The notes: a model not told the origin generated them from the sequence alone. A stretch of DNA of 42,861 nucleotides from Desulfobacteria bacterium (GCA_030145395.1 JAQYVR010000090.1:1-42861); one strand, 5' to 3'; shown: positions 1 through 8,629, counted from the first letter of the stretch. Numbers and translations are program-made.

Positions 1-834
1 AGACAGGTAATTGACGAAGTCGAATACCTTCTTACGAATTATCAAAATATCAAGATGTTTATTTTTGACGACGATCTTTTTACCTTCCGTCGACAGTACG
101 TCATGAATTTTTGTCAGGCTTACAAGAATCTCTGTCCCATCCCTTTTGTAGTAAACGCTCATGTGGGCTTTTTTGATAAAGAGAGGGCACGTCATCTTGC
201 TAAGGCAGGGTGCAAGATTGTTAAGTTTGGAGTAGAAAGCGGGAGCGGCCGAATTCGCAGGCAGATTCTCCAGCGGCATATGAAAAACAAAAAGATCGTC
301 GAATCAATCCAGATGGCCCATCAATTTGGACTGCACACTTCTGTCTTCCTAATGATCGGTCTGCCGAATGAGACTTATGAAGATGTCATGGCCACTATTA
401 GACTAATGTCAAAGGCAAAACCAGGGCGATACAGGTGGTCGTTTTTCTTCCCTTTTCCACGCACTAAAGCTTATGAGCTAAGCGTTGAAGGGGGATACAT
501 TGATGATGAGAAGATGAGCAAGCTAGTGAATTTTACAGAAGCTTCCTGCCTTGACTTCGGGGAGAAACATAATCTCTTTCTTAAAAAGGTTGGGCGTGTT
601 ATGCCGTGGTTTGTGAACGCCTATTCAGATCTCGCTGTGGCTGACTTCTATAGAGACAGAGTGGAAGAGATCTTGGCCTTAGACGCCCATGCATGGGAAG
701 AGCGGGCTGATAGTATCCATGAAGAGGACAAGGATATTTCCCAAGATTTTGTGAAACAAGGACTCAATCACTATGCGATAAAATATAACCCATTTATGGG
801 AATCATCTCAGACTATTTTACAATAGAGGATTAG
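1..834 (+). CDS. Radical SAM protein, 3' part (5' end outside window)
   Basis: The reading frame is open from the first base and has no start of its own, so this is the C-terminal part (about 277 residues) of a longer gene. Near the start comes an FIFDDD segment, then FGVESGS and a GLPNET turn. These match the second half of a radical SAM TIM barrel of the kind that often follows a B12-binding domain (BchE/oxidoreductase type). The CxxxCxxC iron-sulfur motif would lie upstream, outside the window, so the cluster cannot be checked. The stop is only 2 bases before the next gene, a methyltransferase-like membrane protein, which suggests one operon with the two following genes. The substrate cannot be told from this fragment. 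Confidence 0.85.
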   Translation, partial: RQVIDEVEYLLTNYQNIKMFIFDDDLFTFRRQYVMNFCQAYKNLCPIPFVVNAHVGFFDKERARHLAKAGCKIVKFGVESGSGRIRRQILQRHMKNKKIVESIQMAHQFGLHTSVFLMIGLPNETYEDVMATIRLMSKAKPGRYRWSFFFPFPRTKAYELSVEGGYIDDEKMSKLVNFTEASCLDFGEKHNLFLKKVGRVMPWFVNAYSDLAVADFYRDRVEEILALDAHAWEERADSIHEEDKDISQDFVKQGLNHYAIKYNPFMGIISDYFTIED

Positions 835-836
835 CA

Positions 837-1409
837 ATGGCAACAGCTTTTGGGTTACAGCGATTCCTTCACAATATTCGATACCGCCGGGAACGCTTCC
901 GCCAATTCCTTGGCATCGTCTTTACCATCTTGGTCAGTGTTGCAGGCGAACCAAAGGAAATGTTGTTCTTTGCTGGTACAGCCATTGTTATCCTGGGTAT
1001 TGCAACCCGCCTGTGGGCATCAGGGCATATCAAAAAGAACAAAGTCCTTGCCACCGATGGGCCTTACGCATATGTCAGGCACCCCCTCTATGTGGGCAAC
1101 CTCACGCTGGGATGTGGGTTTGCCATTGCCTCCGGCTTATGGTGGTCTCCCATTTTGTTGTTGGGGCTACTCCTCGCTTTTTATCCTCCTGCCATCAGTC
1201 GAGAAGATGAAAAGCTGCATCGCAGGTTTCAACAGGAGTGGGAGCAATGGCGCAAATCGACCCGGGCGCTTATTCCACGCCTTACTCCCTATCGGCCCGG
1301 CCAACGTGGCGGTTGGTCGTTTATGCAAAGCCTGCGGCACAACGGCGAACCCATTATCGCCCTGTTTCTACTCTTTTGGCTGTACGTCCTCTACTTGAGG
1401 CTCCATTGA
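837..1409 (+). CDS. Isoprenylcysteine carboxyl methyltransferase-like membrane protein
   Basis: A 190-residue membrane protein with hydrophobic segments near residues 25-60, 85-115 and 170-188. The family signature is clear: GPYAYVRHPLYVGN (about residues 74-87), followed by EDEKLHRRF and EWEQWRKSTRALIPR, which form the S-adenosylmethionine site in the ICMT/phospholipid N-methyltransferase superfamily. Bacterial members methylate unknown small or lipid substrates, since protein prenylation is not expected here. The ATG at 837 follows the radical SAM stop by 2 bases, so translation is probably coupled. A second long frame over the same bases lacks these motifs and is a shadow. Confidence 0.85.
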   Translation: MATAFGLQRFLHNIRYRRERFRQFLGIVFTILVSVAGEPKEMLFFAGTAIVILGIATRLWASGHIKKNKVLATDGPYAYVRHPLYVGNLTLGCGFAIASGLWWSPILLLGLLLAFYPPAISREDEKLHRRFQQEWEQWRKSTRALIPRLTPYRPGQRGGWSFMQSLRHNGEPIIALFLLFWLYVLYLRLH

Positions 1410-1438
1410 ACTGTCCAGTGGCGCCGATATTGACGGAT

Positions 1439-2137
1439 ATGGATAAACTCACCGAAAACCAACTTCTTCAATGGGTCAGGGATCGCGTCAAAACTAAGTC
1501 AAACATTTTTGACCGCGGTTCTCAGGGCCATGTCTATCTGTATGAAGGCAACGGGCAGCGTCTAATCCTCAAGACTCCTACGGGTTGGGGGCTTGGCGGA
1601 TTCATCCGCTGGCTGATGTTGCGCAACGAGTACAGGGCATACTCCAGGTTATCTGACATGCGCGGCATACCGCGCTGTTACGGCCTTCTCGACGGACGCT
1701 ACCTGGTGCTCGAATGCATCGGCGGGGCTCCGGTACGAAGAGCCCGGATTACGGATCGGGGCATGTTCTTCGAAACCCTATTGGGCCTGATCAAAGAGAT
1801 GCACAATGCCGGGGTGGCGCATGGCGATCTCAAGAAAAAGGACAACCTTCTGGTTGTCGAAGGACGGACGCCCTGTGTGATCGACTTTGGGGTGGCTGTC
1901 GTCTGGAAACCGGGTTTTGCACCCATAAATCACTATCTTTATAATCTTGCAAGGAAATTTGATTTCAACGCTTGGGTGAAATTGAAGTATGAAGGCAACT
2001 TCAAAAATATGACCGATGAAGACGCGGAGTACTACGACAGGACAATCGTTGAGACGGTGTCACGCTGGATCAAGCGGAGTTATCGGAGAGTCAAGAAAAG
2101 TCTTGGAGGCAGATCCAAAAACTACAATCACTTCTGA
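1439..2137 (+). CDS. Small kinase-fold protein (Kdo/RIO-like lipopolysaccharide kinase type)
   Basis: A 232-residue protein with a minimal eukaryotic-like kinase core. It has a glycine loop RGSQGHVYL (about 26-34), a candidate ATP-binding lysine in LILKTP (K45), a helix-C glutamate candidate (E64), the catalytic loop HGDLKKKDN (H128, D130, N136) and the metal motif DFG (149-151). The basic C-terminus (WIKRSYRRVKK) could sit against a membrane. This build fits the Kdo kinase/RIO-like group, which phosphorylates LPS sugars or other small substrates, but the substrate is unknown. I chose the ATG at 1439. The frame is open further upstream, but that extension overlaps the methyltransferase gene and looks like non-coding translation. 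It lies 29 bases after that gene and probably in its operon. Confidence 0.75.
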   Translation: MDKLTENQLLQWVRDRVKTKSNIFDRGSQGHVYLYEGNGQRLILKTPTGWGLGGFIRWLMLRNEYRAYSRLSDMRGIPRCYGLLDGRYLVLECIGGAPVRRARITDRGMFFETLLGLIKEMHNAGVAHGDLKKKDNLLVVEGRTPCVIDFGVAVVWKPGFAPINHYLYNLARKFDFNAWVKLKYEGNFKNMTDEDAEYYDRTIVETVSRWIKRSYRRVKKSLGGRSKNYNHF

Positions 2138-2252
2138 GCCTCCATCGGCACCCCCTATCGTCACGCATTCGGAGCGCGATTCTCAAGTTTCCCACGGGAC
2201 AATATATTCGGCGAAAAACTCGGCGGCAATCGGCTCGATGAAGCGGCCCTAA

Positions 2253-2570
2253 ATCAAGCTGGCCGATTTTGCTAAGGTTGGAAATTACTCTTCTTATTGT
2301 CGGTGTGTAAAAAGCGAAAGGCTTCCCAATGGCAAGAAAAAGGACAAAAACAATAAGAGGAATCGCAACAGATACCTATCATGGGCATATATAGAGGCAG
2401 CAAACTTTGCCATCAGATTCTGTCCAAAGGCACAAAGATTCTACCAATGCAAAAAGGCCGAGACTAATGGGATGGTTGCCATCAAGGCGCTGAGCAACAA
2501 AATATCCAGGGCATCCTATTACGTTATGCGTGATCAGGTACCCTGTGATGCAAGCAAACTTTTTGGTTAA
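2253..2570 (+). pseudogene. IS110-family transposase remnant (C-terminal part)
   Basis: An open stretch without a plausible start reads VGNYSSYCRCVKSERL, then RNRYLSWAYIEAANFA, ICH-like segments, and KISRASYYVMRDQ before a TAA at 2568. This matches the C-terminal Transposase_20 region and tail of IS110/IS1111-type recombinases (GNKYLAWAYVEAANFA type). A stop at 2250 and the lack of any N-terminal DEDD domain upstream show that only the last third remains. No clear IS ends were found. The bases between 2138 and 2252, and between 2571 and 2695, show no other recognisable gene. Confidence 0.75.
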
Positions 2571-2695
2571 TCAGTCTGGGTGCAGTAGTAAACCGGTAAC
2601 TTCAACCATTCTTTCGTAGTTATGGTGTCGTATCTACCTGTACACAAATAGGCCATTTGGCTACAAGTTCAGCCTGAGCCCTCAGCCTTGACGCT

Positions 2696-2869
2696 TCATT
2701 TGTCTATTGCCTTTGCCTCATCGATAAGCATGATGGGAATATCCTCCCTGATTTCATAAAGGAGTTTGCACTCATCACAGACAAGACCGTCTTTGGTCTC
2801 ATTAAGATAGATGTCTCCTTTGCATTTCGGACAGGCTAGAATATCCAGCAACTCTTGGCTGATTCCCAT
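2696..2869 (-). CDS. Trm112/YcaR (UPF0434) family small zinc-ribbon-like protein
   Basis: A 57-residue protein starting MGISQELLDILACPKCKG, with a second CDEC pair about 16 residues further on, then REDIPIMLIDEA. This is the Trm112p-like/UPF0434 signature (LLDILACPxCKG...IPIML). The two CxxC pairs probably hold zinc. Family members act as small activator subunits of methyltransferases in eukaryotes; the role in bacteria is not settled. A strong ribosome site (AGGAGGG) lies 7 bases before the ATG. In E. coli ycaR sits next to lpxK, so its place downstream of lpxK and the epimerase here fits conserved context. Confidence 0.85.
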   Translation of the reverse strand: MGISQELLDILACPKCKGDIYLNETKDGLVCDECKLLYEIREDIPIMLIDEAKAIDK

Positions 2870-2897
2870 GGTCTTTCCCTCCTTCCTAAGGAAACCG

Positions 2898-2968
2898 GTT
2901 AAGTTGTTGAGCAGTTGAGAGAAATAACGGCTGGGTTATCCCACCATCCACCCACTCAACGACTTAAC
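2898..2968. repeat. Inverted repeat between YcaR-like gene and epimerase
   Basis: GTTAAGTTGTTGAG (2898-2911) pairs with CTCAACGACTTAAC (2955-2968) with one mismatch. The right arm covers the epimerase stop codon and is followed by two more CTCAACGACT-like units up to about 2984. There is no T-run, so a terminator role is uncertain. It may be a short dispersed repeat. Confidence 0.45.
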
Positions 2969-3917
2969 CACTCAACGACTCAACTAATTCCTTCATCCAT
3001 TCGTACTCTCTGCGCAAACCATCCTGAAGCTGCACTTTTGGTTGATATCCCAGTTCTTCCGCTGCCTTGGTCATGTCCGCAAAGGTGTGTCGCACATCCC
3101 CTTTTTGTTTTTCCTCGTAACGAACTTCAATCTCACAATCCGCTATCTCTTGAATAAGCCGGATGACCTGATTCAAAGTAATACGCGACCCACCTCCGAT
3201 GTTGAATACTTCTCCAGGCAAACCGTTTTTACTTGCCATCCAGGTTGCTTCTACAATGTCATCCACATGCGTAAACTCCCTGCTCTGCTCACCGTCTCCG
3301 TAAACCGCAATATGTTTCCCCTCGGTTGCAGATCTAAGAAAGCGGTGAAACGCCATATCCGGCCGCTGGCGAGCCCCATACACAGTGAAGTAGCGTAGCG
3401 AAACCGCGGGCACGCCAAAGTTCTTATAGTATAACCAACAAAGGTGTTCGGCAGCCAACTTCGAAACGCCATAAGGAGAAATCGGACGGGGCAGGGAAGA
3501 TTCTCTCATGGGCAGATCTGTGGTATCCCCGTAAACCGAAGAGGAAGAAGCATAAACGAATTTCTGGATGGGGCTGGCCTTGCATGCCTCAAGCAGAACC
3601 TGCGTTGCAAGGACATTGTTATCAGAATAGATCTTGAAGCTCTCCCCCCAACTTGCCCGAACCCCAGCCTGCGCGGCTTCATGAAAAATTATGTCAACCC
3701 TGTCCAAAATCTTTGACAGGTCCACCGTCAATATGTCTGCCTCAACGAATTCAAAACCCTTATCGTGCATCATGCCGACAATATTTGCTTCCTTCATGGA
3801 CCTGGGATAGTAATCCATGAAATTATCGATGCCCACCACCCTCACTCCGTTCTTGAGCAAATATTCGCACAAATGCGAGCCGATGAATCCGGCTGCCCCT
3901 GTCACCAATGCCTTCAA
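2964..3917 (-). CDS. NAD-dependent sugar-nucleotide epimerase (SDR family)
   Basis: A 317-residue extended short-chain dehydrogenase. It has the NAD-binding GAAGFIG motif (7-13), the YASSSSVYG segment with the catalytic serine/threonine region (122-130), the YGVSK catalytic Tyr149/Lys153, and SLRYFTVYGARQRPDMA typical of UDP-glucuronate or UDP-hexose 4-epimerases. It probably interconverts UDP-sugars for LPS or other surface glycans; the exact substrate cannot be read from the sequence. I chose the TTG start at 3917 because AAGGAG stands 7 bases upstream and the protein then begins MKALVTG. A longer form from the TTG at 3977 would add 20 residues of unlikely sequence. It lies 80 bases after lpxK on the same strand. 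Confidence 0.85.
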   Translation of the reverse strand: MKALVTGAAGFIGSHLCEYLLKNGVRVVGIDNFMDYYPRSMKEANIVGMMHDKGFEFVEADILTVDLSKILDRVDIIFHEAAQAGVRASWGESFKIYSDNNVLATQVLLEACKASPIQKFVYASSSSVYGDTTDLPMRESSLPRPISPYGVSKLAAEHLCWLYYKNFGVPAVSLRYFTVYGARQRPDMAFHRFLRSATEGKHIAVYGDGEQSREFTHVDDIVEATWMASKNGLPGEVFNIGGGSRITLNQVIRLIQEIADCEIEVRYEEKQKGDVRHTFADMTKAAEELGYQPKVQLQDGLRREYEWMKELVESLSG

Positions 3918-3997
3918 ATTGCGTCTCCTTCCAGCTCTCTTTTCGGCCGTTGTAGTAACTTGATAAAATTTCCACAATCAAAAAGCTTCATGTTCAG

Positions 3998-5113
3998 TCA
4001 TGCACCGACCCGACTTTTCAAATAGCCTTCAAAAGCGTCTGTATCATCTTCAAACGAAATCGAAATCGTGAGAACTAGGAGTTGGGGCATTGATGGAATC
4101 TGGGTCCGGATGTTGACATAATCCTTCTCCGTCGTAATAATCGTGTCCGCTTTCAAGTCCCCTGCTCTTTTCCAAATAAGCCTGACATCCTTCTGAGAAT
4201 ACCGATGATGGTCCGGATATGAAAGGTAGCCCACAACACTGCCTCCAAGTTCGGAAACGGTTTCACGAAAGGTATCATTTCTGGCAATGCCGGAAAACAG
4301 GAAAAGCTTTTGTCTCTTTAGCGTCTGCAAATCGACTGGCTCCCTGTGCCCAGCTGTGAACAGCCCATCAGGGACATGCATACATCTGAACACAGGACGG
4401 CCTTGGGCATGTGTCTCGATAATGGGACTCACTGGAGTCAATGTGCCTTTCCCCGGCCATCTGGTGAGGATGAGGGCACTGGCACGTTTCATCTGCTCGA
4501 TAGGTTCCCGCAATATACCCCTTGGGATGCAATGACCGTTCCCAAAGGGTCGGGCGCTGTCCAAAAGCAGCAAGTTTAAATCCCGCTTCAAAGGCAAATG
4601 CTGAAATGCATCATCAAGCACCAAGACCGATGAGCCGAACTCGTTAATGGATCGCATCCCAACCTGGTAGCGGTCCTTTGAAACGAGCACGGGGATTCCT
4701 TTAAGCTTCGAGGCCAGGAGCTGCGGCTCGTCCCCCGATGCCTCCAGCTTCATTAATGTCGTCTTTCCATCCGAAACAACTCCCCCTGGCCGCTGGGCAT
4801 GACCCCCATATCCCCTGCTTACGACAGCCACATTATGGCCAAGCTTTTTCAATAGACCGGCCACATGCGCTGCCATAGGGGTCTTTCCAGTTCCGCCAAC
4901 AGTCATGTTCCCGATCGACACCACGGTGCACGGAAGGCTTCTCTGTTCAAGAATACCGCTCTCATATAACAAAATCCTTGACGTCACCGCCATCCGGTAC
5001 GCCCGGGAACAAGCATAAAGCGCCCATTCGAGAGGTGATGAAAAGTTCGGGGCCGCCGTATTCCCCTGAGTCATCACCCTTTCTACGGCATTGCGGATTA
5101 TGGAAAATCCCAT
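3998..5113 (-). CDS. lpxK: Tetraacyldisaccharide 4'-kinase LpxK
   Basis: LpxK phosphorylates the 4' position of the lipid A disaccharide at the inner membrane. The 371-residue protein has the family length, an N-terminal hydrophobic/amphipathic segment, and the P-loop VGGTGKTP (about 72-79) inside the usual SIGNMTVGGTGKTP context. VVSRGYGG follows, then the family motif DDAFQH and PRGILREP. The gene begins with ATG 14 bases after the lptG stop, so it belongs to the same transcript as lptF-lptG. The epimerase and the YcaR-like gene follow. Confidence 0.95.
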   Translation of the reverse strand: MGFSIIRNAVERVMTQGNTAAPNFSSPLEWALYACSRAYRMAVTSRILLYESGILEQRSLPCTVVSIGNMTVGGTGKTPMAAHVAGLLKKLGHNVAVVSRGYGGHAQRPGGVVSDGKTTLMKLEASGDEPQLLASKLKGIPVLVSKDRYQVGMRSINEFGSSVLVLDDAFQHLPLKRDLNLLLLDSARPFGNGHCIPRGILREPIEQMKRASALILTRWPGKGTLTPVSPIIETHAQGRPVFRCMHVPDGLFTAGHREPVDLQTLKRQKLFLFSGIARNDTFRETVSELGGSVVGYLSYPDHHRYSQKDVRLIWKRAGDLKADTIITTEKDYVNIRTQIPSMPQLLVLTISISFEDDTDAFEGYLKSRVGA

Positions 5114-5126
5114 ACCTCAACCATGT

Positions 5127-6203
5127 TCAATCGGCATTAAGCAGGACAAAAGTGCCAAGACATGCAAATATGGCGTTGGTTAGCCAAGCTGCTATGATTG
5201 GTGGCAACATCCCGCCATATCCCAATGATAAACAGAAGCTGTAAAGAGTCCAATAAAGAAATGCCATCCCAAGACCATAGAAAATACTAGCAGCAAGCCC
5301 TTCCTTTTTTTTCCTCCACAAGGCCAAACCAGCCCCAACAATGCTCATGATAACACAAACAAATGGAAAAGCTATTTTGGCGTTGAGGTCTACCCTGTAG
5401 CTGGTAGCATCGTATCCTTCTTCTTCCACGTCCCGTATATACGCGGACAGCTCGCCGTAGCTCATTTCTTCACACTTCTTAACCGCTCTGTTCAGATCCT
5501 CGGGAAGGAATCCAAGATTAACAGGACTTTCTACCCGATGGGATACCTTGTAGCTCCCGTCATCCTTCATCAGATCCTGCTGGACGACTTTGAACAAATG
5601 CCAGATCCCATCCCTGTACACGCCCTTTTGAGCATCAACCCGCTTTATTAAGCGGAAGCTTTTGTCAAAACAATTCAGTGTTACGCCGAATATAGTCTTA
5701 TCAGAGGGCCTGAAATATGTAATGTGGGCAATGGTGCGATTACCTTTTATCCAGATGTTCTTCTTCCTTGTCGTAACCGCAGATTCTTTCTTTACTTCAT
5801 TTTTCCATATTTCATTTGCTCCCCCCATGGTTATTGGTACTAATACCTCGTTAAGCGAGAAAAGAAGTGCAGTAAATATCAGGCCCATAACAAGGACAGG
5901 CTTAAAGACATAAAAGATGCTCACTCCAGCACTTTTCAAGGCTACCATCTCATTATTCTTTACCATGAGGCCAAAGACTATGAGCACGGCCAGCAACACC
6001 CCCACTGGTGTTACCTGTGCCACTACAAAAGGAATCCTGAGTCCAAAAAAGACAAGAACCCTTGAAAGGGGTAGGTTGGCATCCAAAAGGTTGTCGATCT
6101 TTTCAAAGAAATCGACCGTTAGATATATGCTCGCAACCGTTGTGAGCACAATACAAAAATACTTGAGTAATTCCTTGGTCAGGTATTTGTAAACTATTCT
6201 CAT
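5127..6203 (-). CDS. lptG: LPS export permease LptG (YjgP/YjgQ family)
   Basis: A membrane protein of 358 residues with about six helices, two or three at each end, and a periplasmic beta-jellyroll domain in the middle (about 100-260). It begins MRIVYKYLTKELLKYF, and VKNNEMVALKSAGVS marks the coupling-helix region that contacts the LptB ATPase. With LptF it forms the permease that takes LPS from the inner membrane to the Lpt bridge. I call it LptG rather than LptF from its second position and the DFFEKIDN start region, which is typical of LptG. An upstream GTG at 6221 would add six residues. The ATG at 6203 has only a weak AGGG site, so the start is open. Confidence 0.88.
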   Translation of the reverse strand: MRIVYKYLTKELLKYFCIVLTTVASIYLTVDFFEKIDNLLDANLPLSRVLVFFGLRIPFVVAQVTPVGVLLAVLIVFGLMVKNNEMVALKSAGVSIFYVFKPVLVMGLIFTALLFSLNEVLVPITMGGANEIWKNEVKKESAVTTRKKNIWIKGNRTIAHITYFRPSDKTIFGVTLNCFDKSFRLIKRVDAQKGVYRDGIWHLFKVVQQDLMKDDGSYKVSHRVESPVNLGFLPEDLNRAVKKCEEMSYGELSAYIRDVEEEGYDATSYRVDLNAKIAFPFVCVIMSIVGAGLALWRKKKEGLAASIFYGLGMAFLYWTLYSFCLSLGYGGMLPPIIAAWLTNAIFACLGTFVLLNAD

Positions 6204-6319
6204 GAAAGCCCTATTTCGCACAACAACCCTGTCAGGGTTGTATCACAAAAAAACCGATCAGTCTCGTCCATGGGCTACGTACGGCAAACGTTGACTTGAA
6301 CTGGAACAGCGAACGCTAA

Positions 6320-6345
6320 CCCTGCAGCTTGCTGCGGGGAGCTTC
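6320..6345. repeat. Short GC-rich hairpin between lptF and lptG
   Basis: CCCTGCAGC and GCTGCGGGG pair around a 2-base loop. On the minus strand the hairpin is preceded by TTGAAGCTCCCCGC, a lead like that of the hairpin at 11191. The rest of the gap 6204-6453 shows no gene. It could be a remnant end of an IS200/IS605-like element or a dispersed palindrome. Confidence 0.35.
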
Positions 6346-6453
6346 AATCTCACCGACCTACAATTGGCCGGCAAGTAATTCTGTCATACAACAGGCAGAA
6401 ATCCGCAGGAAACGCTTTGGATAGGTAATACACCCATTGTATATGGAAACTAC

Positions 6454-7626
6454 TCATGGCACACGGCTATTGGCCACACGAAATATTCTCGGCAATAGAG
6501 AAATTGCCTTCAGAGGGCGTTCCTTTGCACTCGAGATGAGCAAGTATAAACCAATAGCCCCAAGCACCAAGTTGGGGCCCCACATCCCGATAACCGGTGG
6601 ACAGATGCCCGATTCACCTAAGATCCACCCCGCGGACATCAATACATAATAAATGAGAAACAATAATAAACCAAGAACCATTCCTGAAGACTGCTTTGCA
6701 AACCTTGATTGGATCCCTAGGGGGACTGCTACAAGTCCAAGGACAAAACATGCAAAGGGGATGGAAAATTTCCTGTGATATTCCATCAGGGTCAAATCGT
6801 ACTTGGCATTTTTCTTTGCAGCCTCCTTCAAGCTCTGGCGTAATTCCACTAAACTCATCTCTTTTCTGCCTTTTCGGCCGTACTTTCTTGCAGATAGAAC
6901 CTGGGCGAGTTCCAGATTAAAATCGTAGGTGTCGAAGCTAACAGAATGTACTGTCTTGTTCTTCAGATCCACCCTATTGACAATTCCGTTGAACAGTCTC
7001 AACCCGAAGGTAAGTCTTTCCGCATCGCAGAAAAGCTTCCCGCTAGGGGCAACAACCGTAGTTACCATTCCTGCAGTCTGCCTGTCTTCAATAAAGACAT
7101 CGGTCAGGGTCTTGTCCTGTGGGTCGATTTCACTCACGTATAGCATGACATCCTTGAAACTGTCGATGAACGTCCTCGCTTTTAACCCTACGTCAATATT
7201 CGACGTGGCGGTTTCAAGGAGCAAGGCCTTAAAAGAGAGTCTCCCCCACGGCGATCCGTAAATGGACATAAAACCAGTCACCAAAAACCCCATAAGACAA
7301 AACACAAATACAGCAGGCAGAAACCTATAAATGCTAAATCCACTCGCCTTCAGGGCAACGACCTCATTATCGTGCGTCAATCTTAAGAAGCATAGCAGGA
7401 CACCCATCATGATCGACATGGGCACAACAAAGACCAGGAAAGAAGGTATGGAGTAGGTCAACATTAGGAGAACAGAAGAGACACTTACGCCATAGTTCAC
7501 GATCAAGCCGGTGATATCGAGTATCTTGGCCATCAGAAAAATAAAGGTAAATAAGACCAGGTTGATGAGAAAGGGGGGTATCATCTCCCTAAAGATATAT
7601 CTGCTGACAATGCTATTGATTTTCAT
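6454..7626 (-). CDS. lptF: LPS export permease LptF (YjgP/YjgQ family)
   Basis: A 390-residue membrane protein of the same family as the next gene on the strand. It has an N-terminal helix pair (MKINSIVSRYIFREMIPPF), the LTHDNEVVALKASGFS coupling segment, a periplasmic domain and C-terminal helices ending near residue 365. LptF and LptG form a heterodimer in the LPS exporter. LptA, LptB and LptC are not in this window. The ATG at 7626 is preceded by AGGAG at about 12 bases, a loose fit. A longer start at 7662 would add 12 residues (MREGLRQERNSY) of unlikely character. Confidence 0.88.
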   Translation of the reverse strand: MKINSIVSRYIFREMIPPFLINLVLFTFIFLMAKILDITGLIVNYGVSVSSVLLMLTYSIPSFLVFVVPMSIMMGVLLCFLRLTHDNEVVALKASGFSIYRFLPAVFVFCLMGFLVTGFMSIYGSPWGRLSFKALLLETATSNIDVGLKARTFIDSFKDVMLYVSEIDPQDKTLTDVFIEDRQTAGMVTTVVAPSGKLFCDAERLTFGLRLFNGIVNRVDLKNKTVHSVSFDTYDFNLELAQVLSARKYGRKGRKEMSLVELRQSLKEAAKKNAKYDLTLMEYHRKFSIPFACFVLGLVAVPLGIQSRFAKQSSGMVLGLLLFLIYYVLMSAGWILGESGICPPVIGMWGPNLVLGAIGLYLLISSAKERPLKAISLLPRIFRVANSRVP

Positions 7627-7788
7627 GTAACTGTTTCGCTCCTGACGGAGGCCCTCGCGCAAGAATGAGCTGTTTGCCGTGAGCTATCGAACGCCAAAAG
7701 GGAACTAATTTCTCCTTCGTGGCGCAATAATTACGCAGTGCCATCTGCCGAAGGACCTGCAATTTGCTGCTCTCACAGAGACCGGAAT

Positions 7789-8049
7789 TTACACCTCAAG
7801 TTTCTTTTCACTATCAAAGTGGCGCCAACCTCCACGATACCCTTGTCCCAGAATGATGTGGAAACTGAACTCCTCGATTATCTCCTGTCGGTATCGGGGC
7901 TGATGGCTCCCTATAAACGTAAGATTGTGAAAGTGGGGCTGACATCTTTCGAGAGTCGACTCATCTACCCCGCGTAACAAGATCAGAGCGCTTTTTCCTC
8001 TGAGGTGACTCGTATCCCCCAGAAAGACATATCGCTCAGTGAGAGCCAT
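7789..8049 (-). CDS. Short ORF overlapping PAP2 gene; possible C-terminal remnant of a GT39-type glycosyltransferase
   Basis: An 86-residue frame whose ATG (8049) lies inside the last codons of the PAP2 gene, a 14-base overlap, so translation could be coupled. The segment GDTSHLRGKSALILLRG, followed by a spaced stretch ending HIILGQGYRGGW, reminds me of the soluble tail of family-39 (ArnT/PMT-like) glycosyltransferases, which are often found next to PAP2 genes. No membrane helices or catalytic N-terminal part are present. If the resemblance is real, it is a truncated remnant rather than an enzyme. I cannot exclude a small independent protein or chance coding. Confidence 0.4.
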   Translation of the reverse strand: MALTERYVFLGDTSHLRGKSALILLRGVDESTLERCQPHFHNLTFIGSHQPRYRQEIIEEFSFHIILGQGYRGGWRHFDSEKKLEV

Positions 8050-8629
8050 TAACGTTAATTTGACTTTTCTTCTGAAAAAATCGACTGGCGAGCCAGACAC
8101 CCAAAACACCCAAAAGACTTCCCACGATCGCCCCAAAGAAAACATCAAGAGGATAATGAACACCGAGATAGACCCGAGAATAAGCAACCGCCAAGGCTAC
8201 TACATAGAAGAGAGGCCACCATGGTCTTATGTGATAACTGAGGAAAAAGGACGCGGCAAATACACTCGTGGCATGGGACGAAGGAAGACTGAGTGAATGT
8301 ATACCTTCTACCTGACTTACAGTCCCAGTTATAGACCAACTCCCCTTGTAAAGATGGACGGCTGACAGCATATCAAAAGGTCGGAGGCGACCAAAAAGCG
8401 GCTTTAGCACGAAATAGCAAAGCGAATCAGAAAAGGCAACGACCAGAATAACGCCCAGAACCATCAAAGGTTTTCGTCGAAGCAAAAAAAGGCCCCAGAG
8501 GACTAGCGGGACAATGAAATAATTAAAGTTAGAAATTATGGGCATCACATAATCAAAAAGCGTGTTCTGCCCGTCTCTGTTGATCAAATAGAAAAGCCTT
8601 ATGTCTACCTTCTCCAGATATTCCAACAT
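8036..8629 (-). CDS. PAP2-family membrane phosphatase
   Basis: A 197-residue membrane protein with all three PAP2 motifs: KPLFGRLRP (about 76-84), PSSHATS (about 115-121) and SRVYLGVHYPLDV (about 150-162), with the catalytic histidines in the second and third. The family removes phosphate from lipid phosphates: undecaprenyl diphosphate, lipid A (LpxE-like) or phosphatidylglycerophosphate. Its place between msbA and lptF makes a lipid A or undecaprenyl substrate attractive, but this is inference. It starts 61 bases after msbA ends. Confidence 0.88.
   Translation of the reverse strand: MLEYLEKVDIRLFYLINRDGQNTLFDYVMPIISNFNYFIVPLVLWGLFLLRRKPLMVLGVILVVAFSDSLCYFVLKPLFGRLRPFDMLSAVHLYKGSWSITGTVSQVEGIHSLSLPSSHATSVFAASFFLSYHIRPWWPLFYVVALAVAYSRVYLGVHYPLDVFFGAIVGSLLGVLGVWLASRFFQKKSQINVNGSH

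Noticed and set aside
850-1398. A 182-codon frame overlapping the methyltransferase gene
   Set aside because: It lacks any family motif and covers a gene with clear ICMT signatures in another frame.
1238-1438. Upstream extension of the kinase frame
   Set aside because: It overlaps the methyltransferase gene in a different frame and does not look like protein; the ATG at 1439 fits the kinase core.
2951-2984. Tandem CTCAACGACT units, as from a CRISPR or iteron array
   Set aside because: Only two or three short irregular units without spacers, partly within the epimerase end.
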